Source: Pseudomonas sp. R76 (lineage in GTDB: Bacteria > Pseudomonadota > Gammaproteobacteria > Pseudomonadales > Pseudomonadaceae). Taken from it: DNA of 64,000 nucleotides. The DNA lies in assembly GCF_009834565.1 (NCBI RefSeq), contig NZ_CP019428.1:2294001-2358000 (forward strand), in the 5' to 3' direction. Numbering within the stretch: position 1 is the stretch's first letter; every line of letters begins with the position of its first letter. Below, one piece after another: positions 17,742 through 27,373 of the stretch. The notes under the pieces were generated by a model, which saw nothing but the letters and a program-made list of their open reading frames with translations, did no database searches and was not told the DNA's origin. The position numbers were made by a program, and so were the translations under genes.

Positions 17742-19481
17742 TCAGAGCTTCGGTAGTTGCCCGACGCGGCCGATCATTTCAGTCACGATCTGCAGGTCCA
17801 GCAGGAACTGGTCGACGGTCTTGAACTCACCGTCGGTGTGCCCGGTGTACTTCTCTTCCGGGCGCGCCAGGCCAAATTGCACGCCATTGGGCAATTCATG
17901 CACGGACGTGGCGCCAGCGGAAGTGCCGAACTTGTGTTCCATGCCCAGGTTTTCAGTGGCCACGGCCAGCAGAGCTTTCACCCATTCGCCTTCCGGGTTG
18001 CGGTACATCGGCGCGGCCACCGAGTAAGTGAAACTCACGTTGACCTTGGATTTCTTGTCCCAGGCGCTGAGCTTGTCGGCGATTTGCCCCTTGAGTGTCT
18101 CCGGCGACTTGCCTTTCGGCACGCGCAGGTTCACTGCCAGCTTGAAGGCTTTGGCATCCTGGCCGACAAAGGTCAGCGAGGTGGTCAGCGGCCCCATGAA
18201 GTCGTCGGCGAAGCCCACGCCCAGTTTGCCGCCCAGATAATCCAGGCCCCAGTTATCGGCTGCATAACGCGCGGCGTCGGTGATGTGGTTGTGCTTGAGG
18301 GCGATTTTGCCGTCGACGCCGTGGATCAGCTCCAGCATGCGTGCCACCGGGTTGACACCGGTTTGCGGCGCGGACGAGTGCGCGGACACGCCGGTGACGG
18401 TCAGCTTGACCTCTTTGCCAACGACCTTGGCATCGACAGCAAAGTCGCCGCCATTGGCCTTGACGTAATCTGCGCCGGCTTTCTGCAGGCTGGCGGCCAG
18501 TTCAGCGGGCTTGTCGCTGACCAGGGTGGCCACCGACACCGAAGGAATCTGGTTGGTCGCCGCGCCACCGGTCATCGAGATGATTTCTGCGCCTTTGCCA
18601 TCGCCCTTGCGTACCGGGAAGGTGGCCATGACGGTGCCGTAACCTTTTTCGGCGATCACCACCGGGTAGCCGCCGTCCAGCGCCAGGTTGTATTGCGGCG
18701 TCGGGTTGTGTTCGAAGTAGTAAGGAATCGCGTCGCCGGAGGTTTCTTCAGTGGTGTCCACCAGCAGCTTGAAATTGCGCGCCAGCGGCAGCTTTTCTTC
18801 CTTGATCACCTTCATGGCATACATCGCCACCACGATGCCGTTTTTGTCATCCTCGGTGCCACGGCCGTACATGCGGTCGCCGATCAGCGTGACCTTGAAC
18901 GGGTCGAGCTTGGTGCCGTCCTTGAGCACCCAGTTTTCCGGCGTCACCGGCACCACGTCGGCGTGGGCGTGGATACCGACCACTTCATCGCCGCTGCCTT
19001 CCAGGGAGATCTCGTAGACGCGGTTGTCGACGTTGCGGAAGTTCAGGTTAAAGGCCTTGGCCAGGCTCTGGATCTTGTCGGCGATCTTGAGGAATTCCGG
19101 GTTTTTGTACTGCGGCAGGCCGTCGACATTGAAGGTCGGGATCTCGACCAGCTCGCGCAGGGTTTCGAGGGCGGCTTTGCCGTATTTGACCCGCGTGTAA
19201 ATACCCAGCAGGCGATTGATTTCGTTCTGCTGCTCGCCGGTCAGGGTTTTGTTGGCGAGAAAGGCGTCGATGGCCGGGCCGACGTCAGCGGTTTTGCCCA
19301 GGTCGCCCTTGGCCACGGTGCCGAGGAAACCACGGAAATCGGTGACCGACGTGTCGCTGAAGCGCTTGATAATCGCGGTGCTTTGTTCGGCGCTGATGTT
19401 GGCGAAGGCTGGCGTGGCGAGGGTCGAGAGGCCGGCGGCGAACAGGCTGGCAGCCACCAGTTTTTTGAGTGGAAAGTGCAT
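17742..19481 (-). CDS. Secreted M20 family dipeptidase/peptidase
   Basis: 579 residues. The signal peptide is MHFPLKKLVAASLFAAGLST followed by LATPAFA. The di-zinc M20 centre is complete: H173-A-D175 (IHAHADVVP), the bridging Asp in GRGTEDDKNG, the Glu-Glu pair in DTTEETSGD, Asp in ALDGG, and a late His in YTGHTDGEF. The dimerisation lid (TVTGVSAHSS) is present. It probably hydrolyses dipeptides or short peptides in the periplasm. Start 19481 places AAGGA 12 bases upstream; ATG 19493 is a weaker alternative, and the frame extends further upstream without support. Convergent with the fusion gene. Confidence 0.92.
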   Translation of the reverse strand: MHFPLKKLVAASLFAAGLSTLATPAFANISAEQSTAIIKRFSDTSVTDFRGFLGTVAKGDLGKTADVGPAIDAFLANKTLTGEQQNEINRLLGIYTRVKYGKAALETLRELVEIPTFNVDGLPQYKNPEFLKIADKIQSLAKAFNLNFRNVDNRVYEISLEGSGDEVVGIHAHADVVPVTPENWVLKDGTKLDPFKVTLIGDRMYGRGTEDDKNGIVVAMYAMKVIKEEKLPLARNFKLLVDTTEETSGDAIPYYFEHNPTPQYNLALDGGYPVVIAEKGYGTVMATFPVRKGDGKGAEIISMTGGAATNQIPSVSVATLVSDKPAELAASLQKAGADYVKANGGDFAVDAKVVGKEVKLTVTGVSAHSSAPQTGVNPVARMLELIHGVDGKIALKHNHITDAARYAADNWGLDYLGGKLGVGFADDFMGPLTTSLTFVGQDAKAFKLAVNLRVPKGKSPETLKGQIADKLSAWDKKSKVNVSFTYSVAAPMYRNPEGEWVKALLAVATENLGMEHKFGTSAGATSVHELPNGVQFGLARPEEKYTGHTDGEFKTVDQFLLDLQIVTEMIGRVGQLPKL

Positions 19482-19631
19482 TGCTAGAGGCATTCCTTTG
19501 CAAAATGGGAGTGGGGAATTTCTGATCGAAATGTCAGAAACAATTTCACACACTACCATCACCAAGGAGCGGTAGGGGAGAGCTGGATGAAGGAAATGTC
19601 CGACTTAAATTTCCGAACTGTAGAGATTCAA

Positions 19632-19722
19632 ATGTGGGAGCGGGCTTGCTCGCGAAGGCGGTGTGTCAGTCGAAGTAGGAGCTGACTGACACACCGCCTT
19701 CGCGAGCAAGCCCGCTCCCACA
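19632..19722. repeat. REP doublet (inverted pair)
   Basis: Arms TGTGGGAGCGGGCTTGCTCG and its reverse complement surround a spacer. Further pairing (GGCGGTGTGTCAGTC / GACTGACACACCGCC) extends the hairpin. Typical of Pseudomonas REPINs. Confidence 0.93.
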
Positions 19723-19753
19723 GGGGAATTACGGTGGTGTTTGAAGCGGGTTA

Positions 19754-20971
19754 TCACGGCTTACCCGGATGCGGCTCCGGGTACTGCGCCGCTACATCCA
19801 GCGCCTTGGCATACGGCCCATCCCACAACTGCTCATGCAATTCCCCTACACGCCTGGCCATCGCCTCGCTGCGCATCACCACCTCCAGGTTGCGCGAATT
19901 ATCCAGATACCCGCCCAGCCAGTTGCTGGTGCCGACCCACGCCACTTGCCCGTCGATTTCCATCGTCTTGCTGTGAATCACTCGCGCATAGGGGATAAAC
20001 CCTTGCTTGGCCTCGGGCAACGTGACGACCTTGACCTCTACGTTAGGCAGCACGGCCAGGCTCTTGAGGTAGGGCAGTTCGAGCGCGTCAGTGTTCCAGT
20101 TGGACACCATCAGCTTGACCGACACCCCACGCGCGGCGGCGGCGCGCACGGCGTTGTCGATCACCGCGTAGTACGGCCGGGTGCGGTCCGGCCCGTAGGA
20201 CAGCGGTGCATAGTCCAGCAGTTGCACGCGGACTTCTTTCTTGGCCTCGCTCAGCAAACGTGGCAATTCCAACTGCGAATCGCCCACCCCCGGCGGGTTG
20301 TAGCGTTGCGGGCTGGCCACCAGGTAATTGCCGGTGCGTGCAGGCTCGGGGCCTGTCGCCGGCAATGGCACCGGCTTGTGTTCCGCCAGTGCCGCCTGGG
20401 CTTGCCAGTCTTGCTCGAAGATCGCCTGGACCTGGCCGACCACCGCCTTGTCCGTGATTCGCAGCCCGGTCTCGTGGATATGTTCCAGTGAGCGCCAATC
20501 GAAATTCTGGCTGCCGATAAACGCCTGCTGGCCGTCCACCAGCAGGTATTTGGCGTGGATAATCCCGCCGCTCAGTTGCCCGTACGAGAGCACGCGCAAA
20601 GTCAGGTTGGGAATGGCGCGCAGGCGCTCCAAGGTGGAGGCTTCCGACAACTTGATGCCTTTTTCTTCCAGCAGAAAGCGAATCTTCACACCGCGTTTAC
20701 CGGCCGCTTCCAGGTGTTCGATCACCGTGTCCATCACCGAGCCGGGATGGTCGGCCGCGTAGAACTGGCCGATATCGATGCGGCTTTTTGCAGCGTCAAA
20801 CAGCTCGATCCACACCGGCCCCGGCTGGCGCAAATCAGCCGTACCCAGGGCGGTGTCCACCGGGGCGGTGTGCACCAGTTCAAAGCCTGGAATTGAAAAG
20901 TCCGCCTGGGCCAGCGAACTGAGGAACAAGCCTGCAAGGCCTGCGATACGCAATTTCATCGAGAGGGACAT
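19754..20971 (-). CDS. Exported phospholipase D-family protein
   Basis: 405 residues with a signal peptide (LAGLFLSSLAQADF). Two complete HKD motifs, HxKxxxxD at H139/K141/D146 and H333/K335/D340, each followed by the GSQN or GTSN element, make a normal PLD active site. The mature enzyme would act on phosphodiesters in the periplasm or outside the cell. ATG 20971 has GGTGAG eight bases upstream. It follows exbB by 54 bp on the same strand as the TonB system, so it is probably the last gene of that operon. Substrate (phospholipid, nucleic acid) unknown. Confidence 0.9.
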   Translation of the reverse strand: MSLSMKLRIAGLAGLFLSSLAQADFSIPGFELVHTAPVDTALGTADLRQPGPVWIELFDAAKSRIDIGQFYAADHPGSVMDTVIEHLEAAGKRGVKIRFLLEEKGIKLSEASTLERLRAIPNLTLRVLSYGQLSGGIIHAKYLLVDGQQAFIGSQNFDWRSLEHIHETGLRITDKAVVGQVQAIFEQDWQAQAALAEHKPVPLPATGPEPARTGNYLVASPQRYNPPGVGDSQLELPRLLSEAKKEVRVQLLDYAPLSYGPDRTRPYYAVIDNAVRAAAARGVSVKLMVSNWNTDALELPYLKSLAVLPNVEVKVVTLPEAKQGFIPYARVIHSKTMEIDGQVAWVGTSNWLGGYLDNSRNLEVVMRSEAMARRVGELHEQLWDGPYAKALDVAAQYPEPHPGKP

Positions 20972-21025
20972 AAACGTCTCACCGGGCAAAAAGTAGGGCG
21001 GGCGCATCACGCGCCCGCCCGCAGG

Positions 21026-21673
21026 TCATGCAGTGCGGCTGTGCAGCGGGGTCGGCACCAGGTGCGGCACTTCACCTTGAACCCGCGCGCCGGTGGCGGC
21101 ACGAATCAGCAGGATTTTCAGCTGATCGTTGATGCGCTCCAGGCTGTCCTGGAAGAAGTTGTGGAACACCACGCAGAACAGCGCGATGGCGATCCCCAGG
21201 CCGGTCGCAAACAGGGCCGTCCCGATACCACCGGAAATCTGCCCTGGGTCGGACACCCCAGCACTGGCCAGGGCCTTGAAGGTGTCGATGATGCCGAGGA
21301 TGGTGCCGAGCAAACCCAGGAGCGGCGCGGCGGTGGTGATGGTTTCGATGATCCACAGGCTGCGCGACAGTGGCGCGCGAGTCTTCAGGTACTGGGTTTC
21401 GATTTCATCGTCCAGGTCCTTGCGCGAACCGTGGGAAGCCTTTTGTGCCAGGATCGGCAGCACCATGTTCAGCGGCAGGCTGTCACGGCGGGTCAGGCTC
21501 TCGGGCAAATCGCGCTCGCTGTGCACGTTGGCACCCAGCACCTCGGTCAACGCGCGGGCCTGGCGGCGCACGTAGGCAAAGTAAATGCCCCGCTCGATGG
21601 TGATGAAAATCGCAATCGCCATGGCGGCGTACATGACATAAAAGGTGATGTCGTGAAGCAGGTTCATATCCAT
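21026..21673 (-). CDS. exbB: ExbB-type TonB energiser
   Basis: 215 residues, MotA/TolQ/ExbB family. Three membrane helices: residues 8-28, then a pair near 110-135 (TAAPLLGLLGTILGIIDTF, the family signature with the GLLGT motif) and 150-175. With ExbD it forms the proton channel that powers TonB. The gene lies between the TonB receptor (17 bp upstream) and the phospholipase D gene. Confidence 0.92.
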   Translation of the reverse strand: MDMNLLHDITFYVMYAAMAIAIFITIERGIYFAYVRRQARALTEVLGANVHSERDLPESLTRRDSLPLNMVLPILAQKASHGSRKDLDDEIETQYLKTRAPLSRSLWIIETITTAAPLLGLLGTILGIIDTFKALASAGVSDPGQISGGIGTALFATGLGIAIALFCVVFHNFFQDSLERINDQLKILLIRAATGARVQGEVPHLVPTPLHSRTA

Positions 21674-21690
21674 GATCTATAGCCTCGCAG

Positions 21691-23973
21691 TTAGAAATTC
21701 GCTTCCAGGGAAACCGTGACGGTACGGTCCAGGCCAACGATGTACGCCGGGTCGCCATCGCGGAAACCGCTGTAGCTCGCCGAGTTGGTCTTGGTGGTGT
21801 ACACGCCGTCCAGGTACTTCTTGTCGAACAGGTTGTCGACGTTCAGGCGCAGGGTCGCGTCCTTGACGACTTTTTTGTCCACGGGCAGGTAGATACCGGC
21901 GCCGAGGTTGAAAATAGTGCGCGCGGAGATGGCTTCATCGTTGGTCAGGTCGCCGTAGAGCTTGCTGGTGAACTTGCCGCCGAAGGTGCCTTAGAAACGC
22001 CCGTCGTCATAACCAATGTTGGCCGCCAGCATGTTGGTGGGCACGTTGGCGAACTGCTTGCCGCTGGTGGGCAATACGATCGGCTTGCCCGCGCTGAAGA
22101 CGGTCAAGTCGTCCTGTTGCTTGGAGCTGGTGTAGGTGTAGGACGTGTAGTAGTTGAAGTGGTGGGGCAGTTGGCCGCTCCACTCCAGTTCCAAGCCTTT
22201 GTTGATGACAGTGCCGGCGTTGATGTCGGCCGAATCACCGTTGCTGTCCAGCGAGGTGAGCTGGCGATTCTTGAACTGCATGTAGAACAGGGTGGCGGCG
22301 AGGGTGGTGTCTTCGCCGGTGTAGCGCCAGCCCAGTTCCTGGTTCCAGCTGAGTTCGGGCTTGGAGTCGAGGGAGCCGACGCCTTTGTCGTACAGCACGT
22401 AGTTCTGTGGAATACGCATGTTGCGCGACAGGCTGTAGAACAACTGGTCACGCTCGTCGATCTGGTACTTCAGGCCGGCGTTGGGCAGCAACTTGTTGTA
22501 GGTCTGGTTGGCTTTGCCCGGTTGCTCGGTGAGGCTGCCGTGGTTGGTGCCTTCACGCTCGACATTCATGTAGGCAAGGCCGGCGATCAGCGTCCAGTCC
22601 GAATTGATGTACCAGGTGTCCTGGGCCCAGACTTTTTGCGCCGGGGTCACGGTATAGCGGTCGCGACCTTGTACAGTGTTGCCGTTGGCGTCGACCACCG
22701 AGCTGCCGTCCGGCCAGGTGTCGCTTGGCTTGCCGCTGTTCTTGAGGGCAATGAACGGCTGGGTCTGGCTTTGGCGGGCGCGTTCGTACCAGTATCCGAA
22801 TTGCAGGCTGTGGTCGCCCAGGTCCCAGTTCAGCTTGGTGGTGATGCCCGGGCGCCAGGTCTGGGTGCGCGAAGGGCGGTAGTAAACGCCGGTGGTGGCA
22901 GAACCGTCGGCGTTGTATTGGGCCTGCGTCGGCAGGTTGCCGAGGTCGAACACGCCGCCCTTGTTCGAGCCGCTGTTCAGCGCATAGGCCGAGGAGCCCA
23001 CGCCGCTGCCGTTGCCGTAGTAGTAATACGGGATCACCGAGAGGGACAGGTTATCGCGCAGCTTGTACTGGGTGTTGAGCACGGCGGTGAAGGTCTGGAA
23101 CGGGTTCTGCGCCAGGTCGTAGTAGCTGCTGACCTTGCCGTTGGCGCCCAGCGCCGGTTTCGCCGGGTACGGGTCGTATTTGCGCCCGTACTGCTGGAAC
23201 TGCGCCTTGGTCAACTGGCTGTAACTGTTGTTGTCCTGCTCGTGGTACTTGAGGATCAGGTTGGCGGTGTTGCCGTTGCCGGCGTCGAAGAAGCTGTTCC
23301 ACTCCACCTTGTCCGCCCGCACGGCACCCGAGCCACGCCACATCTGGCCCTCGGTGTGGGACGCCGACAGCCAGTTGCTCAGGCCGTTGACTTCACCGGT
23401 GTTGAGGCGGGCAAAGGTCTTGCGGGTGGCATTGCTGCCGACCACTTGTTTGACGAAGGCACCGGTTTCCTTGGTCGGGCGAATCGTCACGATGCCGATG
23501 TTGCCGCCGCTGGAGCCGATGTGCGGGCCGTCCGCTTCAGAAGAACCCTGGGTGACGAAGATCTGGTCGATGTTTTCCGGGTCGCCCAGCAGGTTCGAAT
23601 ACAGCGCGTAGTTGCCGGAGTCGTTGATCGGCATGCCGTCGACCGACATGCCGACCTGGTCGGAGTTCATCCCGCGCATGGTGAAGCGAAAGCCCGACAG
23701 ACCGGTGTTGTCCTCACTGGAGATGTTCAAGCCCGGCGTGTACTTGAGCTTGTCGATGGCGTTGCCGGTGGCGGTCTGTTTGTCCAACGCTTCCTTGGTG
23801 ATGGTCGAGCGGCCCTTGGCGCTCTCTTCCTGGACCATGTAACCGCCCCCCGCGGTTGCCTTGCCCTGTACACCGATCGTGCCGACGTCACTGTCGCTGT
23901 TATCTGCCATGACCACTCCATGGGTCATGCTCGTCGCGGCAACGAGTGCCAGATGAATACGGGTGAACCTCAT
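21691..23973 (-). pseudogene. TonB-dependent outer-membrane receptor interrupted by an in-frame TAA
   Basis: Start ATG 23973 (AGGA nine bases upstream) encodes a signal peptide, a plug domain (VGTIGVQGKA, FTMRGMNSDQVGMSVDGMPI) and most of a beta-barrel. After 660 codons TAA occurs at 21991-21993. The same frame continues with no further stop for 99 codons through NLFDKKYLDGVYT to a terminal SLEANF, the expected last beta-strand ending in Phe. The intact protein would be 760 residues. A Tyr codon changed to TAA by one base is the simplest explanation. The truncated protein would lack the final strands needed for barrel assembly. Its substrate is unknown; gene context hints at an organic phosphorus compound. 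Confidence 0.9.
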
Positions 23974-23997
23974 CACTGTCGTCCTGGTGTCGGGTGC

Positions 23998-24732
23998 TTA
24001 TTGCACGCTGTAGTTGAAGGTGGCGGTGAAGCGTTGCTCGTTACGTCCACCGAAGGCTTGTTCGGGGAACGGCTTGACCTGCTTGATGCGGCGCAGGCTA
24101 TTGGTAGCGGCCCGATTGAGCAGCATGCTCGGCGCCGGGGTCTGGATCCCGGAATCGAGGACGCGGCCTTGGCGGTCCACCATCAACCAGACCACCACCT
24201 CGCCACTCGGGCGTTCGAGGGACGCCTGGCGCCCGGTGGGGTATTGCTTGTAGGTGTCCAGCTCGTTGCGCAGGCCTTTGAGGTAACCGCCTTCCAGCGC
24301 CTGGCCGTCGACCTTGGGCGGCGCCGGTGGGGCGGGCGGCGCAGGTGGCGCAACGACGGCGGCCTGGACCGGCTTGGCGGCCACCGCAGGGGCTGGCGTG
24401 GGCGTCGGTGTCGGCTTGGCGGCCACGACGGGCTTGGGTTTGGGCACCGGCTTGGGCTTGGGTTCGGGTTTTGGCAGTGGCTTTGGTGGCGGCGGCGGTG
24501 GGGCCGGTTCGGCCTCTTCGTCCTCGATTACCGGTGGCGGCGGTTCCTGCTCCACCACCGGCTCAGGAATCACTTCAGGCTCAGGCTCGACCAGTGCCAA
24601 CTCGACCGCCGATTCGTCGTACACCGGCTCGACCTTCAATGTCTGTGACTGGATGCCCATTGCAATCAGCACCAGGGCGATCAGGGCCGGGACACTGCCC
24701 AGCAGCTGACGCGCACGAAACAAGGCATACAT
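23998..24732 (-). CDS. tonB: TonB-type energy transducer
   Basis: 244 residues. An N-terminal signal anchor (residues 13-30) is followed by an unusually long Pro-rich spacer with EP, KP and PAP repeats (residues about 45-145). The C-terminal TonB domain has the GEVVVWLMVDRQGRV segment and ends in FNYSVQ. It transmits proton-motive force from ExbBD to the receptor. It is two bases behind exbD and 24 bp ahead of the receptor, so all are one operon. Confidence 0.93.
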   Translation of the reverse strand: MYALFRARQLLGSVPALIALVLIAMGIQSQTLKVEPVYDESAVELALVEPEPEVIPEPVVEQEPPPPVIEDEEAEPAPPPPPPKPLPKPEPKPKPVPKPKPVVAAKPTPTPTPAPAVAAKPVQAAVVAPPAPPAPPAPPKVDGQALEGGYLKGLRNELDTYKQYPTGRQASLERPSGEVVVWLMVDRQGRVLDSGIQTPAPSMLLNRAATNSLRRIKQVKPFPEQAFGGRNEQRFTATFNYSVQ

Positions 24733-24734
24733 GA

Positions 24735-25142
24735 TCAGGACTTACGCGTAGCGATGGACACGGAGGTAAAGCCACCCAGGCGCAGGGTGTCCATGACCTC
24801 CACCAGGCGCGAAACTTCCACGCCTTTGTCACTGTTGACGATGATGGTGGACTTGGTATCGGGCTTTTCGGCGGCCTTCAGCGCCGGCACCAACGCGTCG
24901 ACCGTGATGTCTTTGCCATCGAGCTGCAGCTGACCCTCAAGGCCCAGGGTCAGGATGAATTTGTTCTGCGGTTTGAGCTGCTGCGAACTGCTGGCGCTGG
25001 GCAATTGGGTCTTCATGCCGAGTGCCGGAATCACGTTCAGACTCACCAGTACGAAAAACACCAGGAGGAACATCATCACGTCGATCATCGGGATCAACTC
25101 GATGTGCGCCTTGCGTTTCTTGGGTTCATCCCAGGTTCTCAT
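24735..25142 (-). CDS. exbD: ExbD-type TonB accessory protein
   Basis: 135 residues. A short cytoplasmic N-terminus, one membrane helix with the essential Asp in the IELIPMIDVMMFLLVFF segment, and a periplasmic domain. First gene of the operon exbD-tonB-receptor-exbB-PLD, an order that separates exbB from exbD. The 190-bp upstream region should carry the promoter; no clear Fur or Pho box could be read there. Confidence 0.93.
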   Translation of the reverse strand: MRTWDEPKKRKAHIELIPMIDVMMFLLVFFVLVSLNVIPALGMKTQLPSASSSQQLKPQNKFILTLGLEGQLQLDGKDITVDALVPALKAAEKPDTKSTIIVNSDKGVEVSRLVEVMDTLRLGGFTSVSIATRKS

Positions 25143-25332
25143 TCTGTTACCCCGTTATTGAATTAGGGGCGACACGCTAACAACCAAAAATGACCGAATG
25201 GTTAACTTTAATTTACGTTTTAAAGGCTCTAGGACGCGTCTTACAGTGAATTCGCCTTGCAGTTTTATGACGTAATGCAATTGACATGAAGGCCCTACAT
25301 TCTTGAAGAATTTATCTCGAGAGCCTGCTCGT

Positions 25333-25620
25333 ATGCCCACTGCATTGCCGCATTTATCCACCTCGCGACTCCTATTGCGCGCGCTGCAAATGGACCAGGC
25401 CGAGGCGCTTTATTTGCTCGCCAACGGGCCGAAAATTGCTGACAACACGGCCAATATTCCGTCGCCCTATACCTTGCAGACCGCCCAGGACTTTATTGCC
25501 GGGATCGCCGAAAAATACGCTGCCGGTGAGGTGCTGAACCTGGGGATGCATGTGCGAGCAACCGGCGAGCTGATCGGCATGGGCAGCCTGCGTCTGGGCG
25601 ACTGGGAGCGTGCGTTGTGA
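25333..25620 (+). pseudogene. Truncated GNAT-family acetyltransferase
   Basis: 95 residues starting like RimJ/RimL acetyltransferases (LSTSRLLLRALQMDQAEALY) and reaching ELIGMGSLRLG, where the first acetyl-CoA strand begins. It then stops at 25618-25620. Members are normally about 170 residues, so the acetyl-CoA pyrophosphate loop and the rest are gone. The stop overlaps the GTG start of phoD by four bases. The simplest reading is a deletion joining the remnant to phoD. Confidence 0.75.
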
Positions 25621-27191
25621 GTGGCGCAGTGGACCCTGATCGGCGCCGCGTACTCGCCGGGCTGGCGGTTGCCACCGCGTTTTCGATCCTCAGCCCGTTT
25701 GCGCGCAGCGCCGGTGTGGACTACCCGTTCACCCTCGGCGTGGCCTCCGGCGACCCGTTGCCGGACGGCTTTGTGATTTGGACTCGCCTGGCGCCGCTGT
25801 TCAATGCCGCGGACGGGCGCGGCGGGTTGAGCCGCGCCGTGCCGGTGCGTTGGCGCGTGGCCAGTGATGCGGCGATGACGCGTATCGTCCAGCAGGGCGA
25901 GGTCATGGCGACTGAGCGGTTTGCCCATTCGGTGCATGTCGAGGTTGTGGGGTTGCAGGCGGGCAGGCCGTATTGGTATCAGTTCGACGGCCTCGGTGCA
26001 CAAAGCCCGGTGGGCCAGGCACGTACCGCGCCGCCGCTGCACGCCATGGCTGCGGCCAGCGTGGGGTTTGTCTCCTGCTCGCATTGGGAACGCGGTTATT
26101 TCAGCGCGTATCGCCACCTGGCGGCGGAGCAACCCGACCTGGTGTTTTTCCTCGGCGACTACATCTACGACAGTTCCTACGCGCCTGACTCGGGCAAGAT
26201 CATCCGCCCGCACGGCAGCGGCAACGCGGTGAGCCTGAGTGACTATCGCAACCGCTACGCGCTGTATAAAACCGACCCGGACCTGCAAGCCTTGCACGCG
26301 GCGGCACCCAGCGTGGCCACCTGGGATGACCATGAAGTGCAGAATGACTACGCCAACCGCTGGTCCCAGGACCCGAAGATTGCGGTTGAACAGTTTTTAA
26401 GGCAGCGGGCGGCGGCGTACCAGGCGTTTTACGAACATATGCCACTGCGCGCCAGCAGTGTGCCGAAAGGCCCGGACATGCGCATTTACCGACGCCTGGA
26501 TTATGGCCGGCTGGCGCGTTTTCATGTGCTGGATGGCCGCCAGTACCGCTCCGAGCAGCCGTGTATCCAGGCCAACGGCAGTCACCAGGGGCATATCGCC
26601 GCCAACACCTGCAAGGACTTGCGCGACCCTGGCCGCACGATGCTTGGCTGGCAACAGGAAGCCTGGCTCGACCAGGGTTTTGCCCAGTCGCAGGCGCAGT
26701 GGAATGTGATCGCTCAGGACTTGCTGGTGGCGCCGCTGATCCAGCGCGACCTGACCAACCACAAGGTCGGGCATTGGACCGATGGCTGGGACGGCTACAT
26801 GGCCAATCGTGCTCGGATGCTGGCGTCCATCGAGCGCCACAGGCTCAAGAATCCGGTGTTCTGGGGCGGCGATATCCATTCGTTCTGGACCACTGACTTG
26901 CACGCCGATGGCAATAACCCGGACTCGCCCATCGTCGCCACCGAATTTGTCGGCAGCTCGGTGACCTCCGATGGTCCGCCGTTTGAGGCGTTCAGCCAGA
27001 TCTTGCCGCTCAACCCGCATGTGAAGTTCTTCGACAGTCGCCAGCGGGGGTATGTGTCGGTGCAGCTTGAGGCGTCGAAGATGCTGACGAACTTTCGGGT
27101 GATTACGGATCCACGTGACCCGGCGGCGACGGTGTCGACGCTCAAGTCGTTTGTGGTGGAATCGGGGAGGGCGGGGGCGATTACGGTTTGA
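25617..27191 (+). CDS. phoD: PhoD-like alkaline phosphatase/phosphodiesterase
   Basis: 524 residues. A twin-arginine signal (DRRRVLAG, then a hydrophobic stretch to FARSAG) sends the folded enzyme to the periplasm. The N-terminal domain is FTLGVASGDPLPDGFVIWTRL. The metallophosphatase core has FVSCSHWERG, FLGDYIYD, TWDDHEVQNDYANR and GGDIHSFW, the metal-binding segments of PhoD. PhoD enzymes release phosphate from mono- and diesters, including teichoic acids and phospholipid-derived esters. The GTG start overlaps the GNAT stop (GTGA), so translation may be coupled to that remnant. It faces the TonB/PLD operon. Confidence 0.93.
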   Translation: MSGAVDPDRRRVLAGLAVATAFSILSPFARSAGVDYPFTLGVASGDPLPDGFVIWTRLAPLFNAADGRGGLSRAVPVRWRVASDAAMTRIVQQGEVMATERFAHSVHVEVVGLQAGRPYWYQFDGLGAQSPVGQARTAPPLHAMAAASVGFVSCSHWERGYFSAYRHLAAEQPDLVFFLGDYIYDSSYAPDSGKIIRPHGSGNAVSLSDYRNRYALYKTDPDLQALHAAAPSVATWDDHEVQNDYANRWSQDPKIAVEQFLRQRAAAYQAFYEHMPLRASSVPKGPDMRIYRRLDYGRLARFHVLDGRQYRSEQPCIQANGSHQGHIAANTCKDLRDPGRTMLGWQQEAWLDQGFAQSQAQWNVIAQDLLVAPLIQRDLTNHKVGHWTDGWDGYMANRARMLASIERHRLKNPVFWGGDIHSFWTTDLHADGNNPDSPIVATEFVGSSVTSDGPPFEAFSQILPLNPHVKFFDSRQRGYVSVQLEASKMLTNFRVITDPRDPAATVSTLKSFVVESGRAGAITV

Positions 27192-27253
27192 TGCACTGCT
27201 GGGGCGTGTGCAGGTTTGATGTGGCAGGCGGGCTAGCCGCAGCGAAGATCCCT

Positions 27254-27343
27254 TGTGGGAGCGGGCTTGCCCGCGAAAGCGGTGGGTCAGTCAACCATAA
27301 TGTTTGCTGGGCCGCCGCCTTCGCGGGCAAGCCCGCTCCCACA
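27254..27343. repeat. REP doublet (inverted pair)
   Basis: Arms TGTGGGAGCGGGCTTGCCCG and its complement, with additional GCGAA / TTCGC pairing. Between phoD and the convergent editing gene. Confidence 0.92.
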
Positions 27344-27373
27344 GGTGGCACCACCAGCGAGCCCGCTGTGCTG

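Noticed and set aside
17757..19487. 576-codon plus-strand frame opposite the M20 peptidase
   Set aside because: Shadow; the minus strand has signal peptide and all metal ligands.
22117..24648. 843-codon plus-strand frame opposite tonB and the receptor
   Set aside because: Antisense shadow; its composition mirrors the Pro-rich TonB spacer and the receptor, and it contains no domain.
25143..25332. Possible Pho box upstream of exbD and phoD (CTTACAG and CTTGCAG half-sites)
   Set aside because: The half-sites are 16 bp apart rather than the 11 bp of a Pho box and do not match the consensus well.
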